Below, piece after piece: positions 11,846-25,576 of a stretch of DNA of 64,000 bases. The notes under the pieces were generated by a model. The model was not told the DNA's origin. It made no database searches and worked only from the letters and a program-made list of their open reading frames with translations. The stretch's first letter is position 1; each line of letters begins with the position of its first letter. The DNA lies in contig NZ_CP043925.1 in assembly GCF_009914335.1 (NCBI RefSeq), forward strand, positions 3,720,001 to 3,784,000, written 5' to 3'. The translations under genes and the position numbers were made by a program. The stretch comes from Proteus columbae. GTDB taxonomy: Bacteria; Pseudomonadota; Gammaproteobacteria; Enterobacterales; Enterobacteriaceae.

Positions 11846-14800
11846 TTATTCGTCTTCCAATTCGATGTTGATACCCAGTGAACGGATCTCTTTCAACAAT
11901 ACGTTGAACGACTCTGGCATACCTGGTTCCATCTGATGGTTACCATCAACGATGTTTTTGTACATTTTGGTACGACCGTTAACGTCATCCGACTTAACAG
12001 TAAGCATTTCTTGAAGAGTATAAGCTGCACCGTATGCTTCCAGTGCCCACACTTCCATCTCCCCGAAACGCTGTCCACCAAACTGTGCTTTACCACCAAG
12101 AGGTTGCTGAGTAACCAAGCTGTACGAACCAGTAGAACGGGCGTGCATCTTGTCATCAACTAAGTGGTTCAGTTTCAGCATGTACATGTAACCAACAGTT
12201 ACTGGACGCTCAAATTGTTCACCTGTACGACCATCGAAAAGTGTAATCTGACCAGAAGTTGGAAGATCAGCTAATTTCAGCATCTCTTTAATTTCCATTT
12301 CTTCTGCACCATCGAACACTGGTGTTGCGGTTGGCATACCTTTTTTCAGGTTTTCAGCCAGACGTAACACTTCTTCATCGCTGAAGGTGTCCAGATCAAC
12401 TTTCTGACGAGGTGCCATACCCAGATCGTAAGCTTTCTGGATAAATTCACGTAATTTAGCAACTTCTTGTTGCTGTTTCAGCATCGCGTTGATCTTATCA
12501 CCGATACCTTTAGCAGCCATACCCAAGTGAGTTTCAAGGATCTGACCGATGTTCATACGTGATGGTACACCCAGTGGGTTCAATACGAGGTCTACTGGAT
12601 TGCCGTTTTCATCGTATGGCATGTCTTCAATTGGGTTAATCTTAGAGATAACACCCTTGTTACCATGACGACCCGCCATCTTATCACCAGGTTGGATCTG
12701 ACGTTTAACAGCCAGGTAAACCTTAACGATTTTCAGCACGCCTGGTGCTAAATCATCACCTTGAGTGATTTTACGACGTTTAGCTTCCAGTTTCTTCGCG
12801 AACTCAGCTTTCAGTTCATCATACTGTTCTGCTAATTGTTCTAACTGGTTTTGCTTTTCTTCATCCGCAATACCCAGCTCTAACCAACGTTCACGAGGTA
12901 ATTTATCTAATTTCTCAGCTTCAATACCGCCAGCAATCAGAACACCACGGATACGAGCGAATAGACCAGCTTCAAAGATACGCAGTTCTTCAGTTAAGTC
13001 TTTCTTAACTTCACGTAACTGTGATTCTTCGATTTCTAATGCACGTTTATCTTTTTCTACGCCATCACGGGTGAAGACTTGTACGTCGATAACTGTACCA
13101 GACACGCCATTAGGAACACGCAGAGAAGAATCTTTAACATCAGACGCTTTTTCACCGAAGATAGCACGCAGCAATTTCTCTTCTGGAGTCAGTTGAGTTT
13201 CACCTTTAGGTGTTACTTTACCAACCAGAATGTCACCACCTTTCACTTCAGCACCGATATAAACGATACCTGATTCATCCAGTTTAGATAACGCTGCTTC
13301 ACCGACGTTCGGGATATCAGCTGTGATCTCTTCAGGCCCTAACTTAGTATCACGAGAGACACAAGCAAGTTCTTGAATATGGATAGTAGTGAAACGATCT
13401 TCTTGAACAACACGTTCAGATACAAGGATGGAGTCCTCGTAGTTATAACCATTCCATGGCATAAATGCCACGCGCATGTTTTGACCTAATGCTAACTCAC
13501 CAAGGTCTGTTGAAGGACCATCGGCTAACACGTCACCACGATCAACAGGTTCACCTAAAGATACGCAAGGAGTTTGGTTAATACATGTGTTCTGGTTAGA
13601 ACGAGTGTATTTGGTCAAGCTGTAGATATCGATGCCCGCTTCACCAGCGTAAGTCTCTTCTTCGTTAACTTTGATAACGATACGAGAAGCATCAACATAC
13701 TGAACAACACCACCACGTTTAGCAACCGCAGTAACACCGGAGTCAACCGCTACCGCACGTTCCATACCTGTACCTACCAGTGGTTTATCACCACGAAGTG
13801 TAGGAACAGCCTGACGTTGCATGTTCGCACCCATCAATGCACGGTTGGCGTCATCGTGTTCAAGGAATGGGATCAGTGAAGCACCGACAGAAACAACCTG
13901 TTGGGTTGAAACGTCCATGTACTGAACTTGGTCACGACTAAATAAGCTTGACTCACCTTTATGACGGCAAGTAACTAATTCTTCAACGAAGTGATTGTCA
14001 TCGTCTAATACGGAGTTAGCCTGAGCAATGATGAAGTTACCTTCTTCGATTGCAGACAGATAGTGAATTTCATCTGTTACGGCATTGTTTTCAACAACAC
14101 GGTAAGGCGTTTCTAAGAAACCGTACTCATTAGTCTGTGCATAAACAGATAATGAGTTGATAAGACCGATGTTTGGACCTTCAGGTGTTTCGATTGGGCA
14201 CACACGACCGTAGTGAGTTGGGTGTACGTCTCGAACTTCGAAGCCTGCACGTTCACGGGTCAAACCACCTGGGCCTAATGCAGAAATACGACGTTTGTGC
14301 GTAATTTCTGATAGCGGGTTATTCTGATCCATAAACTGTGATAACTGGCTAGAACCAAAGAATTCTTTGACAGCAGCAGAAATCGGTTTTGCGTTGATCA
14401 TATCTTGTGGCATTAATGCATCAAGATCGCCTAAAGATAGACGCTCTTTAACTGCACGTTCAACACGCACCAGACCAACACGGAATTGGTTTTCAGCCAT
14501 TTCGCCAACAGAACGAATACGACGGTTACCTAAGTGGTCAATATCATCCACTTCACCTTTACCATTACGGATATCAATCAGTTTTCTCATTACTTCAATG
14601 ATATCTTCTTGGCTTAGGATGCCAGAACCCTCAACTTCGTCACGGCCTAAAGAACGGTTGAACTTCATACGACCAACAGCAGACAGATCATAACGATCTT
14701 CAGAGAAGAATAAGTTCTCAAATAAATTTTCTGCTGCTTCGCGTGTAGGTGGTTCACCAGGACGCATCATGCGATAGATTTCAACTAATGCGCTTAAACG

Positions 14801-15874
14801 ATCGTTTGTAGGATCGACGCGAACAGTTTCTGAAATATAAGCACCATGATCTAAGTCATTGGTAAACAGTGTTTCAATCGTTTTATGACCAGCTTGACTT
14901 AAGCGAGCTAACACATCTAAAGAGATTTCCATGTTAGCAGCACAAATCAGTTCACCTGTCGCTTCATCAATATAGTCACGAGCAACCACTTTACCTGCAA
15001 TGTATTCAACAGGTACTTCAATGCGGTCAACTTGCTCTTTTTCTAATTGACGAATATGGCGAGCGGTAATGCGACGGCCTTTTTCGACATACACTTTGCC
15101 GTTTGCTTCAATATCAAATGAAGCAGTTTCACCACGCAGACGTTCAGGCACTAATGTCATCATCAGCTTGTTGTTGCTAATTTCAAACAATGTTTTTTCG
15201 AAGAATAATCCTAAGATTTCTTCAGTGCTGTAGTTCATTGCGCGTAAAATGATAGTCGCAGGTAATTTACGGCGACGGTCAATACGGACAAAAAGGTTAT
15301 CTTTAGGGTCGAATTCGAAGTCTAACCATGAGCCACGATAAGGGATAATACGTGCGTTATACAGTACCTTACCTGAAGAGTGTGTTTTACCTTTGTCACT
15401 ATCAAAGAACACACCAGGGCTACGGTGTAACTGGGAAACGATAACACGCTCAGTACCATTGATAACAAAGGTACCATTATCGGTCATTAATGGGATCTCA
15501 CCCATATAGACTTCTTGTTCTTTGATGTCTTTAACGGTGCCTTCTGGGGCTTCACGTTCATAAATGACCAGACGCAGTTTTACACGCAGAGGTGCTGAAT
15601 AAGTTACACCGCGGATCTGACATTCTTTAACATCAAAAACAGGCTCGCCTAAGCGGTAGCTGACATATTGTAATTCAGCATTACCACTGTAGCTTTGGAT
15701 AGGAAATACGGAGCGGAAAGCTGCTTCCAGACCGTTTTGACCATCAGGATCTTGCTCGATAAACTTCTGGAACGAGTCAAGTTGGATAGAAAGGAGATAG
15801 GGAACATCCAGAACTTGTGGACGTTTACCAAAATCCTTACGAATACGTTTTTTCTCGGTATAGGAGTAAACCAT
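11846..15874 (-). CDS. rpoB: RNA polymerase beta subunit RpoB
   Basis: The beta subunit forms half of the active-centre cleft. It has 1342 residues, equal to E. coli RpoB, and starts [16 protein letters not shown] with AGGAA before the ATG; the longer frame from 15952 is rejected. The rifampicin-contact segment ([19 protein letters not shown], then [14 protein letters not shown]) reads as the wild-type, drug-sensitive form at each position usually altered by resistance mutations. It lies downstream of rplL across a 349-base spacer with an attenuator. Confidence 0.98.
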   Translation of the reverse strand: MVYSYTEKKRIRKDFGKRPQVLDVPYLLSIQLDSFQKFIEQDPDGQNGLEAAFRSVFPIQSYSGNAELQYVSYRLGEPVFDVKECQIRGVTYSAPLRVKLRLVIYEREAPEGTVKDIKEQEVYMGEIPLMTDNGTFVINGTERVIVSQLHRSPGVFFDSDKGKTHSSGKVLYNARIIPYRGSWLDFEFDPKDNLFVRIDRRRKLPATIILRAMNYSTEEILGLFFEKTLFEISNNKLMMTLVPERLRGETASFDIEANGKVYVEKGRRITARHIRQLEKEQVDRIEVPVEYIAGKVVARDYIDEATGELICAANMEISLDVLARLSQAGHKTIETLFTNDLDHGAYISETVRVDPTNDRLSALVEIYRMMRPGEPPTREAAENLFENLFFSEDRYDLSAVGRMKFNRSLGRDEVEGSGILSQEDIIEVMRKLIDIRNGKGEVDDIDHLGNRRIRSVGEMAENQFRVGLVRVERAVKERLSLGDLDALMPQDMINAKPISAAVKEFFGSSQLSQFMDQNNPLSEITHKRRISALGPGGLTRERAGFEVRDVHPTHYGRVCPIETPEGPNIGLINSLSVYAQTNEYGFLETPYRVVENNAVTDEIHYLSAIEEGNFIIAQANSVLDDDNHFVEELVTCRHKGESSLFSRDQVQYMDVSTQQVVSVGASLIPFLEHDDANRALMGANMQRQAVPTLRGDKPLVGTGMERAVAVDSGVTAVAKRGGVVQYVDASRIVIKVNEEETYAGEAGIDIYSLTKYTRSNQNTCINQTPCVSLGEPVDRGDVLADGPSTDLGELALGQNMRVAFMPWNGYNYEDSILVSERVVQEDRFTTIHIQELACVSRDTKLGPEEITADIPNVGEAALSKLDESGIVYIGAEVKGGDILVGKVTPKGETQLTPEEKLLRAIFGEKASDVKDSSLRVPNGVSGTVIDVQVFTRDGVEKDKRALEIEESQLREVKKDLTEELRIFEAGLFARIRGVLIAGGIEAEKLDKLPRERWLELGIADEEKQNQLEQLAEQYDELKAEFAKKLEAKRRKITQGDDLAPGVLKIVKVYLAVKRQIQPGDKMAGRHGNKGVISKINPIEDMPYDENGNPVDLVLNPLGVPSRMNIGQILETHLGMAAKGIGDKINAMLKQQQEVAKLREFIQKAYDLGMAPRQKVDLDTFSDEEVLRLAENLKKGMPTATPVFDGAEEMEIKEMLKLADLPTSGQITLFDGRTGEQFERPVTVGYMYMLKLNHLVDDKMHARSTGSYSLVTQQPLGGKAQFGGQRFGEMEVWALEAYGAAYTLQEMLTVKSDDVNGRTKMYKNIVDGNHQMEPGMPESFNVLLKEIRSLGINIELEDE

Positions 15875-16223
15875 AGGGTTCCTCAGCTCGCTGAAAAGTG
15901 ACCCACTCTGCCTGTCCTTAACTTTAAGGATGGCTCGACATTCTGCAAACACTGTTTTTTTGTAGGTAGGAAAACAACTATTTTCCGAATATTCATTGCT
16001 ATTACTCTTAAATCATTTCATTGTGCCAAGATCACTACCGAGCTTTCGAGAACGTGGATCGTAGTGACTAACACAGTATATTAAGTCGTCAATAGCAAAA
16101 AATATTGAAGTAATGAGACACCAAAAAAGTGTGAAAAAGTGACTCTTACCTTACAGCGCAAAAAGGCTGGTGACCAAAAAATCACCAGCCATCAGCCGTT
16201 AGGCTGCACTCTGGGAAGTTAAA
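15875..16223 (-). other. rplL-rpoB intergenic spacer
   Basis: This 349-base gap between rplL and rpoB has no convincing ORF. It holds the partial terminator next to rplL. In E. coli the equivalent spacer contains an attenuator and an RNase III processing site that lower rpoBC expression relative to the L10 and L12 genes. Only the attenuator hairpin is clear here. The rpoB Shine-Dalgarno lies at the left end. Confidence 0.7.
16160..16190 (-). terminator. rplL-rpoB attenuator
   Basis: On the minus strand GGCTGGTGA-tttttttgg-TCACCAGCC is followed by TTTTT, starting about 34 bases after the rplL stop. The nine-base perfect stem with a T-run is a Rho-independent terminator. In this operon it is expected to be leaky, so that only part of the transcription reaches rpoB. 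Confidence 0.88.
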
Positions 16224-16607
<384 letters not shown>

Positions 16608-16652
16608 TCAGAAAAAGTTTATACGTAAATAAAGCAACGAAGAAATTGGCTA

Positions 16653-17150
16653 TTAAGCAGCTTCTTTCTGATCGCGCAGAGCAGCCAGAGTGCGAACCAA
16701 TTTGCCTGCAGAGGCTTCTTTCATGGTTGCCATCAGGCGTGCGATTGCTTCATCGTAAGTTGGGAGTGTAGCCAGACGATCGATGTTCGAACCTGGGATA
16801 AACTCACCTTCAAAGGCAGCCGCTTTAATCTCGAATGCTGGGTTCGCTTTCGCGAAATCTTTGAACAGACGAGCAGCAGCGCCCGGATGTTCAGCAGAAA
16901 ATGCAATCAAGGTTGGACCAACAAATGCATCTTTCAGTACTTCATAAGAAGTACCTTCAACAGCACGACGCAGAAGTGTGTTACGTACTACACGTACAGT
17001 AACGCCAGCTTCACGACATGCTTTACGCAGTTCGGTCATTTTAGCTACAGTAACGCCACGGGAATCCGCAACAACTGCAGAAAGCGCACCTTTGGCAACT
17101 TCGCTGACTTCAGCAACAATCGCTTGTTTGTCTTGAAGATTTAGTGCCAT
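16653..17150 (-). CDS. rplJ: 50S ribosomal protein L10
   Basis: L10 anchors the L7/L12 dimers at the stalk base, and in E. coli the L10-L12 complex represses its own mRNA. The 165 residues match the family ([21 protein letters not shown] start; [15 protein letters not shown]). The ATG is preceded by AGGAG. It follows the L10 leader RNA described separately. Confidence 0.97.
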   Translation of the reverse strand: MALNLQDKQAIVAEVSEVAKGALSAVVADSRGVTVAKMTELRKACREAGVTVRVVRNTLLRRAVEGTSYEVLKDAFVGPTLIAFSAEHPGAAARLFKDFAKANPAFEIKAAAFEGEFIPGSNIDRLATLPTYDEAIARLMATMKEASAGKLVRTLAALRDQKEAA

Positions 17151-17476
17151 TAGCTTCTTGCTCCTGGATTAACCGAGTAAAAACTCGGGACTCACATCAC
17201 TTATTACCACAATGGTATAAGCGCTAAAACACGGTGAGTAGAATCCAGAATATATAATTCTTTATTGGCTCTCTCACCGTCTACGCAGGAAAATTAAGTA
17301 ATTACTTACACCTGCGGTCTTGGACGGGGTCTGGATAGGCCAGACTCCAACCGAAATTCAGAGAATTTAGTTATGTCGACTTGAATAAAATACAACATAG
17401 CTAAACTCAAGGCGTCAAATTCTATACAAATTTGACGCCAAGGTAAAGTCTTTTATGACTTTAGTCTAATCTAAGA
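17151..17476 (-). other. rplA-rplJ intergenic region
   Basis: This 326-base spacer holds the promoter-proximal region and leader of the rplJL-rpoBC unit. Next to the rplA stop is a perfect 11-base inverted repeat (GGCGTCAAATT and AATTTGACGCC at 17411-17439) without a T-run. A possible sigma-70 promoter overlaps its rplJ-proximal arm on the minus strand (TTGACG, 17 bases, TTGTAT). The L10 leader follows. No ORF is credible. Confidence 0.6.
17270..17365 (-). ncRNA. L10 leader (ribosomal protein autoregulatory element)
   Basis: Upstream of rplJ the transcript contains a stem, GTCTGG-cctat-CCAGAC, then CCGTCCAAGACCGCAGGTG and, further on, CCTGCGTAGACGGTGAGAG. By recollection these stretches are conserved in the E. 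coli L10 leader that binds the L10-L12 complex and represses translation. The CGCAGG/CCTGCG and CCGTC/GACGG complements form the characteristic long-range helices. Boundaries are approximate. Confidence 0.82.
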
Positions 17477-18178
17477 TTAAACTGTCGCGCTTAAGCTAGC
17501 TTGATCAATCGCAACACCTGCACCCATAGTGGTAGACAGGCTTACTTTCTTGATATAAACGCCTTTCGCTGCTGATGGTTTTGCTTTTTTCAGAGCAACC
17601 AGCAGAGCTTCTAAGTTTTCTTTCAACTGAGCTTCGTTGAAATCAACTTTACCGATAGTGGTATGGATAATACCATTTTTGTCGTTACGGTAACGAACCT
17701 GACCAGCTTTAGCATTTTTAACTGCTTCAGCAACGTTAGGAGTTACAGTACCCACTTTCGGGTTTGGCATTAAGCCACGTGGGCCAAGGATTTGACCTAA
17801 TTGACCTACAACGCGCATTGCATCTGGAGATGCGATAACAACGTCAAAGTCCATTTCGCCAGCTTTAACTTTAGCAGCTAAGTCGTCCATACCGACTAAT
17901 TCAGCGCCTGCTTCTTTAGCAGCTTCTGCATTTGCACCTTGTGCGAATACAGCAACGCGAACTGAACGGCCAGTACCGTGTGGAAGTACAGTTGCACCAC
18001 GAACGTTTTGATCTGATTTACGTGCATCGATGCCAAGGTTAACAGCAACGTCAACGCTTTCAACGAATTTAGCAGTAGCCAGTTCTTTCAGTAAAGCAAC
18101 AGCTTCAGCAATTTCGTACTGTTTAGTTACTTCAACTTTCTCACGGATATTGCGCATGCGCTTGGTTAGTTTAGCCAT
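17477..18178 (-). CDS. rplA: 50S ribosomal protein L1
   Basis: L1 forms the mobile stalk at the ribosomal E site, and in E. coli it represses the rplK-rplA mRNA. The 233 residues carry typical segments ([49 protein letters not shown]). It begins four bases after the rplK stop. The two are co-transcribed. Confidence 0.97.
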   Translation of the reverse strand: MAKLTKRMRNIREKVEVTKQYEIAEAVALLKELATAKFVESVDVAVNLGIDARKSDQNVRGATVLPHGTGRSVRVAVFAQGANAEAAKEAGAELVGMDDLAAKVKAGEMDFDVVIASPDAMRVVGQLGQILGPRGLMPNPKVGTVTPNVAEAVKNAKAGQVRYRNDKNGIIHTTIGKVDFNEAQLKENLEALLVALKKAKPSAAKGVYIKKVSLSTTMGAGVAIDQASLSATV

Positions 18179-18182
18179 CAGA

Positions 18183-18611
18183 TTAATCCTCCACTACCAG
18201 GCCCATGGAACGAGCAGTACCAGCAATTGAACGCATCATAGCTTCAACGTCAGCACCAGTCAGGTCCGCAGCTTTAGTTTCTGCGATTTCACGAACTTGA
18301 GCAGAAGTAATTTTACCTACTTTCTCTTTGTTCGGTTTGCCAGAACCTGATTTCACGCCCGCAGCTTTCTTCAGCAGAACTGCTGCTGGAGGAGTTTTGG
18401 TAACGAAAGTGAAAGAACGGTCAGCGTAAACTGTAATAACAACAGGAATTGGTAAACCTTTTTCTACGCTCTCAGTTTTAGCGTTGAATGCTTTACAGAA
18501 TTCCATGATGTTAACACCTTGTTGACCCAGAGCTGGACCAACTGGTGGACTTGGATTAGCCATACCTGCAGAAACTTGCAGTTTGATATAGGCTTGGACT
18601 TTCTTAGCCAT
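18183..18611 (-). CDS. rplK: 50S ribosomal protein L11
   Basis: L11 sits at the GTPase-associated centre and is needed for RelA activation in stringent control. The 142 residues begin [30 protein letters not shown], the standard start with the proline-rich linker. It follows nusG across a 146-base spacer that contains a terminator, so it probably has its own promoter in the remainder of that spacer. Confidence 0.97.
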   Translation of the reverse strand: MAKKVQAYIKLQVSAGMANPSPPVGPALGQQGVNIMEFCKAFNAKTESVEKGLPIPVVITVYADRSFTFVTKTPPAAVLLKKAAGVKSGSGKPNKEKVGKITSAQVREIAETKAADLTGADVEAMMRSIAGTARSMGLVVED

Positions 18612-18699
18612 TAATTAATTCCTCAATTTGGGTATATCGCCCGGCTAGGGCTCCCCGATTTTACTTTGTTCTGTCTTATGACAAAACAACTCAAAACGA

Positions 18700-18736
18700 A
18701 AGGTGGAAAATTGTAGATAACTTTTCCACCTTTTGC
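18700..18736 (-). terminator. terminator after nusG
   Basis: On the minus strand AAGGTGGAAAA-gttatctacaa-TTTTCCACCTT forms an 11-base perfect stem. It lies 22 bases after the nusG stop. The downstream run is short (CGTTTTG), so termination may be partial. It separates secE-nusG from rplKA. Confidence 0.72.
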
Positions 18737-18757
18737 AAGAAAGCAGCGTAAAAAGGT

Positions 18758-19303
18758 TTAACCTTTTTCAACCTGACTAAAGTCTAATTCAACTGGTGTT
18801 GCACGACCAAAGATTGATACAGAGACTTTTAAGCGGCTTTTTTCGTAATCAACTTCTTCAACAACACCATTAAAGTCAGCGAATGGACCATCGCTAACAC
18901 GAACCATTTCACCTGGTTCAAACAGTGTTTTAGGACGCGGTTTATCACCAACTTGTTGTAAGCGATTCATAATCGCATCAACTTCTTTATCGCTAATTGG
19001 TGCAGGTCTGTCTGACGTTCCGCCAATGAATCCCATAACACGAGGTACATTACGTACTAAGTGCCAAGTTGCATCGTTCATGACCATTTGGACAAGAACA
19101 TACCCTGGGAAAAATTTACGCTCACTTTTGCGACGTTGACCGCTACGGATCTCAACCACTTCTTCGGTTGGAACCATAACTTCGCCGAATGAGTCTTCCA
19201 TTTCGTTTAATTTGATATGTTCACGCAGAGACTGTGCAACACGGCCTTCAAAGCCTGAAAATGCCTGAATGACATACCAGCGTTTTTTTGGAGAATCAGT
19301 CAT
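18758..19303 (-). CDS. nusG: transcription termination/antitermination protein NusG
   Basis: NusG binds RNA polymerase, aids Rho and couples to the ribosome through S10. It has 181 residues, the E. coli length, with an N-terminal NGN domain ([20 protein letters not shown]) and a C-terminal KOW domain ([14 protein letters not shown]). The ATG with GAGGTG upstream is chosen. The longer frame from 19354 overlaps secE and adds 17 unrelated residues. It starts seven bases after secE. Confidence 0.96.
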   Translation of the reverse strand: MTDSPKKRWYVIQAFSGFEGRVAQSLREHIKLNEMEDSFGEVMVPTEEVVEIRSGQRRKSERKFFPGYVLVQMVMNDATWHLVRNVPRVMGFIGGTSDRPAPISDKEVDAIMNRLQQVGDKPRPKTLFEPGEMVRVSDGPFADFNGVVEEVDYEKSRLKVSVSIFGRATPVELDFSQVEKG

Positions 19304-19310
19304 GAACACC

Positions 19311-19688
19311 TCACAGGCCAGTAATAAATGAAACAAAACGAACCAGAATGCCATCCAGTCCCCAAAGAACTAATGACACAATAGCCGTCACCGCAGCAAC
19401 AATCAGGGTTGTCTGCAATGTTTCTTGACGTGTTGGCCATACTACTTTACGCATTTCAATACGCGCTTCACGAGCAAATGCTAACGTTGCTTTACCTTGT
19501 GTTGTCCACAACGCGATCCCACCTGCTGCTACGAACAAAGCAACAACAGCTAAAGCTCGCAACGCTAGGTTAAATTCACGGTAAAGATAGTTGCCACCCA
19601 CTGCTACTGCCAGCAATAAAACGGTAATGATCCACTTAGCGATATCACCACCGCGCTTGCTATCTTGAGCTCCGCTATTCGCACTCAT
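19311..19688 (-). CDS. secE: preprotein translocase subunit SecE
   Basis: SecE is the essential clamp of the SecYEG inner-membrane channel. The 125 residues contain three predicted membrane segments, as in the three-helix form found in Enterobacterales. The conserved C-terminal part with [13 protein letters not shown] is present. It is directly upstream of nusG. The gene before it on this strand is tuf, as for tufB-secE in E. coli. Confidence 0.95.
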   Translation of the reverse strand: MSANSGAQDSKRGGDIAKWIITVLLLAVAVGGNYLYREFNLALRALAVVALFVAAGGIALWTTQGKATLAFAREARIEMRKVVWPTRQETLQTTLIVAAVTAIVSLVLWGLDGILVRFVSFITGL

Positions 19689-19915
19689 AAATTAACCTGT
19701 CACTATGATGTAAATAAATAGCCAGCTTGCCTCGCAAGAGCAAAACAAATCAGACTAACCATAAAATCAACTATGATTGCATCTGACACAGTGTCATATC
19801 TCTATGACATTCGTATCTGCAAGATACTGGACTCGATTCGTTGTATCAGAGCCTATCTCACCAATAATTTACAACAAACTAGTGATGAGATAGGTTCTTT
19901 TTCAAACAACGCATA

Positions 19916-19944
19916 AAAAGGGCATCAATTGATGCCCTTTTTTA
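19916..19944 (-). terminator. tuf (str operon) terminator
   Basis: AAAAAGGGCATCAATTGATGCCCTTTTTT is a near-perfect palindrome 18 bases after the tuf stop, with a T-run on either strand. It ends rpsL-rpsG-fusA-tuf. secE would then need its own promoter within 19689-19915; TTGCAG with TATGAC 18 bases on is a weak candidate. Confidence 0.88.
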
Positions 19945-19961
19945 GGAAATTACGCGAGTAA

Positions 19962-21191
<1,230 letters not shown>

Positions 21192-21213
21192 CTAAATTGA
21201 ACTCGAAAGGATC

Positions 21214-23328
21214 TTATTTCGCTTTACGAGCTTCGATAATAGCCTGAGCGACGTTGCTAGGCGCTTCGTTGTACTTCAAGAACTCCATAGAGTAAGAAGC
21301 ACGACCCTGAGTTTGTGAACGCAGGTCAGTTGCATAACCGAACATCTCAGCCAGTGGTACTTGAGCACGGATGATCTTACCGGTAGGCAGATCGTCCATA
21401 CCTTCAACCATACCACGACGACGGTTTAAGTCACCGATAACGTCGCCCATGTAATCTTCTGGCGTTTCAATCTCAACTTTCATGACTGGCTCAAGCAGAA
21501 TTGGCTTAGCTTTCATGAAGCCGTCTTTAAATGCCATTGATGCGGCAATTTTAAACGCGATTTCTGAGGAGTCAACATCATGGTAAGAACCATAATGTAA
21601 ACGAGCCTGAATATCCACAACAGGGTAACCTGCTAATGGACCAGATTTCAGCTGTTCTTGAATACCTTTATCAACAGCTGGGATGAATTCTTTAGGAATT
21701 ACACCACCAACGATATCGTTGATAAATACGTAGTTCTCTTCACCACCTGCTGGTAATGGAGACAGGTCGATAACAACATGACCATACTGACCACGACCAC
21801 CAGATTGTTTCGCGTGCTTACCTTCGATATCAGTTACTGTATCACGAATAGTTTCACGGTAAGCAACCTGTGGTTTACCTACGTTCGCTTCAACTTTAAA
21901 TTCACGACGCATACGGTCAACTAACACGTCTAAGTGCAGTTCACCCATACCAGCAATGATAGTTTGACCAGTTTCTTCGTCGCTTGATACGCGGAAAGAT
22001 GGATCTTCTTGAGCCAGACGGTTCAGAGCGATACCCATTTTTTCTTGGTCAACTTTAGTCTTAGGTTCGATAGCAACAGAGATTACTGGCTCTGGGAATT
22101 CCATACGTTCTAAGATGATTGGTGCATCAATCGCACACAGAGTATCACCAGTAGTTACGTCTTTCAGACCGATAGCAGCAGCGATGTCGCCCGCACGAAC
22201 TTCTTTAATTTCTTCACGCTTATTAGCATGCATCTGAACAATACGGCCAAAACGTTCTTTTTTGTCTTTAACCGGGTTCAGAACTGTGTCACCTGAGTTA
22301 ATCACACCAGAGTACACACGGAAGAATGTTAAGTTACCAACAAATGGGTCAGTTGCGATTTTGAATGCCAGAGATGAGAATGGCTCTTCGTCGCTTGAAT
22401 GACGTTCTGCTGGAGTATCTTTACCATCTGGTAAAATACCCTTGATTGCAGGTACATCTGTTGGTGCTGGCAGGTATTCAATTACCGCATCCAGCATTGC
22501 CTGAACACCTTTGTTCTTAAATGCAGAACCACAGGTAACCAGGATAATTTCGTTATCTAGAACGCGTTTACGCAGAGCAGCTTTAATTTCTGCTTCTGTT
22601 AGTTCTTCACCGCCCAGATATTTGTCCATCAGGTCTTCTGATGCTTCAGCAGCAGATTCAACCAGGTTGTTGTGCCATTCTTCAGCTAAATCTTGCAGAT
22701 TTGCAGGAATGTCTTCGTATTCGAAAGTAACACCTTGGTCTTCTTCATTCCAACGGATTGCTTTCATTTTAATTAAGTCAACAACACCGGTGAAATCTTC
22801 TTCAGCGCCTACTGGGATTTGCAGTGGAACTGGGTTTGCTGCCAGACGTGTTTTGATTTGTTCAACAACACGCAGGAAGTTTGCACCCATACGGTCCATT
22901 TTGTTAACGAACGCGATACGTGGTACATGATATTTGTTAGCCTGGCGCCATACTGTTTCTGACTGAGGCTGAACACCACCAACTGCACAGTAAACCATAA
23001 CCGCGCCATCAAGAACACGCATAGAACGTTCTACTTCGATTGTGAAGTCAACGTGACCTGGGGTGTCGATGATGTTTACACGGTGAGGCTCGAACTGTTT
23101 AGCCATACCAGACCAGAATGCAGTAGTTGCTGCGGATGTGATAGTAATACCACGTTCCTGCTCCTGCTCCATCCAGTCCATTGTTGCTGAACCTTCGTGA
23201 GTTTCACCAATTTTATGGTTTACACCGGTATAAAACAGAATACGTTCACTTGTAGTGGTTTTACCGGCATCGATGTGCGCACTGATACCGATATTACGGT
23301 AGCGTGCTATGGGGGTTTGACGAGCCAT
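21214..23328 (-). CDS. fusA: elongation factor G
   Basis: EF-G drives translocation and, with RRF, ribosome recycling. The 704 residues match the E. coli length. GTPase motifs [17 protein letters not shown] and NKMDR are visible. Domain IV ([29 protein letters not shown]) and domain V are complete. It is the third gene of the str operon, 78 bases after rpsG. Confidence 0.98.
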   Translation of the reverse strand: MARQTPIARYRNIGISAHIDAGKTTTSERILFYTGVNHKIGETHEGSATMDWMEQEQERGITITSAATTAFWSGMAKQFEPHRVNIIDTPGHVDFTIEVERSMRVLDGAVMVYCAVGGVQPQSETVWRQANKYHVPRIAFVNKMDRMGANFLRVVEQIKTRLAANPVPLQIPVGAEEDFTGVVDLIKMKAIRWNEEDQGVTFEYEDIPANLQDLAEEWHNNLVESAAEASEDLMDKYLGGEELTEAEIKAALRKRVLDNEIILVTCGSAFKNKGVQAMLDAVIEYLPAPTDVPAIKGILPDGKDTPAERHSSDEEPFSSLAFKIATDPFVGNLTFFRVYSGVINSGDTVLNPVKDKKERFGRIVQMHANKREEIKEVRAGDIAAAIGLKDVTTGDTLCAIDAPIILERMEFPEPVISVAIEPKTKVDQEKMGIALNRLAQEDPSFRVSSDEETGQTIIAGMGELHLDVLVDRMRREFKVEANVGKPQVAYRETIRDTVTDIEGKHAKQSGGRGQYGHVVIDLSPLPAGGEENYVFINDIVGGVIPKEFIPAVDKGIQEQLKSGPLAGYPVVDIQARLHYGSYHDVDSSEIAFKIAASMAFKDGFMKAKPILLEPVMKVEIETPEDYMGDVIGDLNRRRGMVEGMDDLPTGKIIRAQVPLAEMFGYATDLRSQTQGRASYSMEFLKYNEAPSNVAQAIIEARKAK

Positions 23329-23406
23329 TTTTTCCTCTCTCGTGGGCGTTCAATTCAGGTAAAGGACAGCAGAGCTGTCCTGAAAAGAGTTGCAATACTC
23401 CGTGGA

Positions 23407-23934
<528 letters not shown>

Positions 23935-23976
23935 TTATTTGTGAAAAAATGTTTGGCCTTACTTAACGGAGAACCA

Positions 23977-24351
<375 letters not shown>

Positions 24352-24433
24352 TTAAAAAAAGCTCCTGGTTTTTGCTTCGTAAACACGGATTTGAACTCTG
24401 TCTTGTCAACAAGACAAAACATGAGGACGCAGA

Positions 24434-24462
24434 ATTTTATTGCTGACGGGCTCATGTGTCAA
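24434..24462 (-). promoter_or_regulatory. str operon sigma-70 promoter
   Basis: On the minus strand TTGACA (24462-24457), a 17-base spacer and TAAAAT (24439-24434) match the sigma-70 consensus in 11 of 12 positions. Transcription would start about 75 bases before rpsL. It sits immediately after the tusB stop. Confidence 0.85.
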
Positions 24463-24478
24463 GAATTATACAGCAATT

Positions 24479-24772
24479 CTACGCTCCCCAATGAATTTGT
24501 TGGGGGTGTTTTACCGTTAAATCGACAAAATCACTATAATTGATGAGTTTAATATGATGAGATACTTGATGTTTTAAGCCTCTTGCCAAAACATCATCAA
24601 TTAATGCGTAAACTGAAATTTGCTGTTGAAGACAATGTTTTAATAAGGGATTGTCTTCAAGGACTGCCAGTACACCATCTTGTATTAACAAAACATCATC
24701 TTCTTTTGTCAATAAAGATAAAAAAGCCTCTAAATCACTTTGATAAATAGAGACAGAATAAGTATACAACAT
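24479..24772 (-). CDS. tusB: sulfurtransferase complex subunit TusB
   Basis: TusB is one of three small subunits of the TusBCD relay that passes persulfide sulfur from TusA to TusE for 2-thiolation of tRNA wobble uridine by MnmA. The 97 residues start MLYTYSVSIYQSDL and have the DsrH-like fold signature (DDVLLIQDGVLAVL). It is the last gene of yheO-tusD-tusC-tusB, ending just before the rpsL promoter, as in E. coli. Confidence 0.92.
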   Translation of the reverse strand: MLYTYSVSIYQSDLEAFLSLLTKEDDVLLIQDGVLAVLEDNPLLKHCLQQQISVYALIDDVLARGLKHQVSHHIKLINYSDFVDLTVKHPQQIHWGA

Positions 24773-24803
24773 AACCGTTCAACCTTCCTGACTAACTTCT
24801 GTA

Positions 24804-25172
24804 TTAAAAGCGCAATACCACATCATATTCACTCAATTTTTGAGTAATATCTTGTTGGGATATCACCTGTGCATCCAATACAAAAGAAGTTTGAGAGGAT
24901 AATCCACGATGAGCTATGTCTTTCTGTGATATATAGACGTTTGTCACATCATACAAGGGTAGCACTTTAAATGTTGCAGCATGATGACGTGACAAAACCC
25001 CTTCAGGTTGTTGATTTTCAACGAGTTGAAACACACCATCAGAGATAAAAAAAACACCAATATCTTCTGTTAATGCCGAGGTTGCGAGTAATGCATCTAA
25101 ACCTTCTCGCCCTGCACTATTACCATGAGGTGCTTGAGTAAAAAGGAATGCGATCGAATTCATTTTCTTCAT
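24804..25172 (-). CDS. tusC: sulfurtransferase complex subunit TusC
   Basis: TusC is the DsrF-like subunit of the TusBCD hexamer. It has 122 residues, with the conserved [29 protein letters not shown] start. The start used overlaps the tusD stop (TAATG); an ATG three codons downstream (25163) is equally possible and gives a length nearer E. coli's 119. Confidence 0.92.
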   Translation of the reverse strand: MKKMNSIAFLFTQAPHGNSAGREGLDALLATSALTEDIGVFFISDGVFQLVENQQPEGVLSRHHAATFKVLPLYDVTNVYISQKDIAHRGLSSQTSFVLDAQVISQQDITQKLSEYDVVLRF

Positions 25173-25567
25173 TAAAATTGCACCACACGGGAACAGGTCA
25201 ACATCGCTTGAGCCAGTGAACCCAAACCACTTAACTCAAATTCGGGCGCCATGTTATAGCTATCCATTTCCTGCTCTTTGGCCTGCTGCTCATCGATAAT
25301 TCCTCTACGTAATGCGGCAGCAACACAAACATGCAAGGGGATTTGATGTTTTTTCGCCAAGGTAACCCACGCTTTAGGAAGATCAAATTCATCATTTGCA
25401 GGCGATACCAATTTATTAGCGTTCACAACACCTTCCCGATAGAAGAAGATTTGTGCAATCTGATGCCCTTTTTCAATAAGGGCATTTGCGAATAAATAGG
25501 CACTTGAAGCTTGTTCAGTTCCGTAATGAGGCCCCGTAACCACTAAACAATATGTCAAGGAACTCAT
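25172..25567 (-). CDS. tusD: sulfurtransferase complex subunit TusD
   Basis: TusD is the DsrE-like catalytic subunit that accepts sulfur from TusA. The 131 residues include the active cysteine in [12 protein letters not shown] (about 80) and the family start [26 protein letters not shown]. It lies nine bases after yheO and overlaps tusC by one base. Confidence 0.93.
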   Translation of the reverse strand: MSSLTYCLVVTGPHYGTEQASSAYLFANALIEKGHQIAQIFFYREGVVNANKLVSPANDEFDLPKAWVTLAKKHQIPLHVCVAAALRRGIIDEQQAKEQEMDSYNMAPEFELSGLGSLAQAMLTCSRVVQF

Positions 25568-25576
25568 AATGTTGCC

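Noticed and set aside
12765..13196. Open frames antisense to rpoB, and similar ones opposite rpoC, tuf, fusA and rplL
   Set aside because: They lie fully inside essential genes on the other strand, lack ribosome sites and have compositions expected from reversed coding sequence.
15875..15952. Upstream extension of rpoB from an ATG at 15952
   Set aside because: The added 26 residues have no family counterpart, and a good ribosome site precedes the ATG at 15874.
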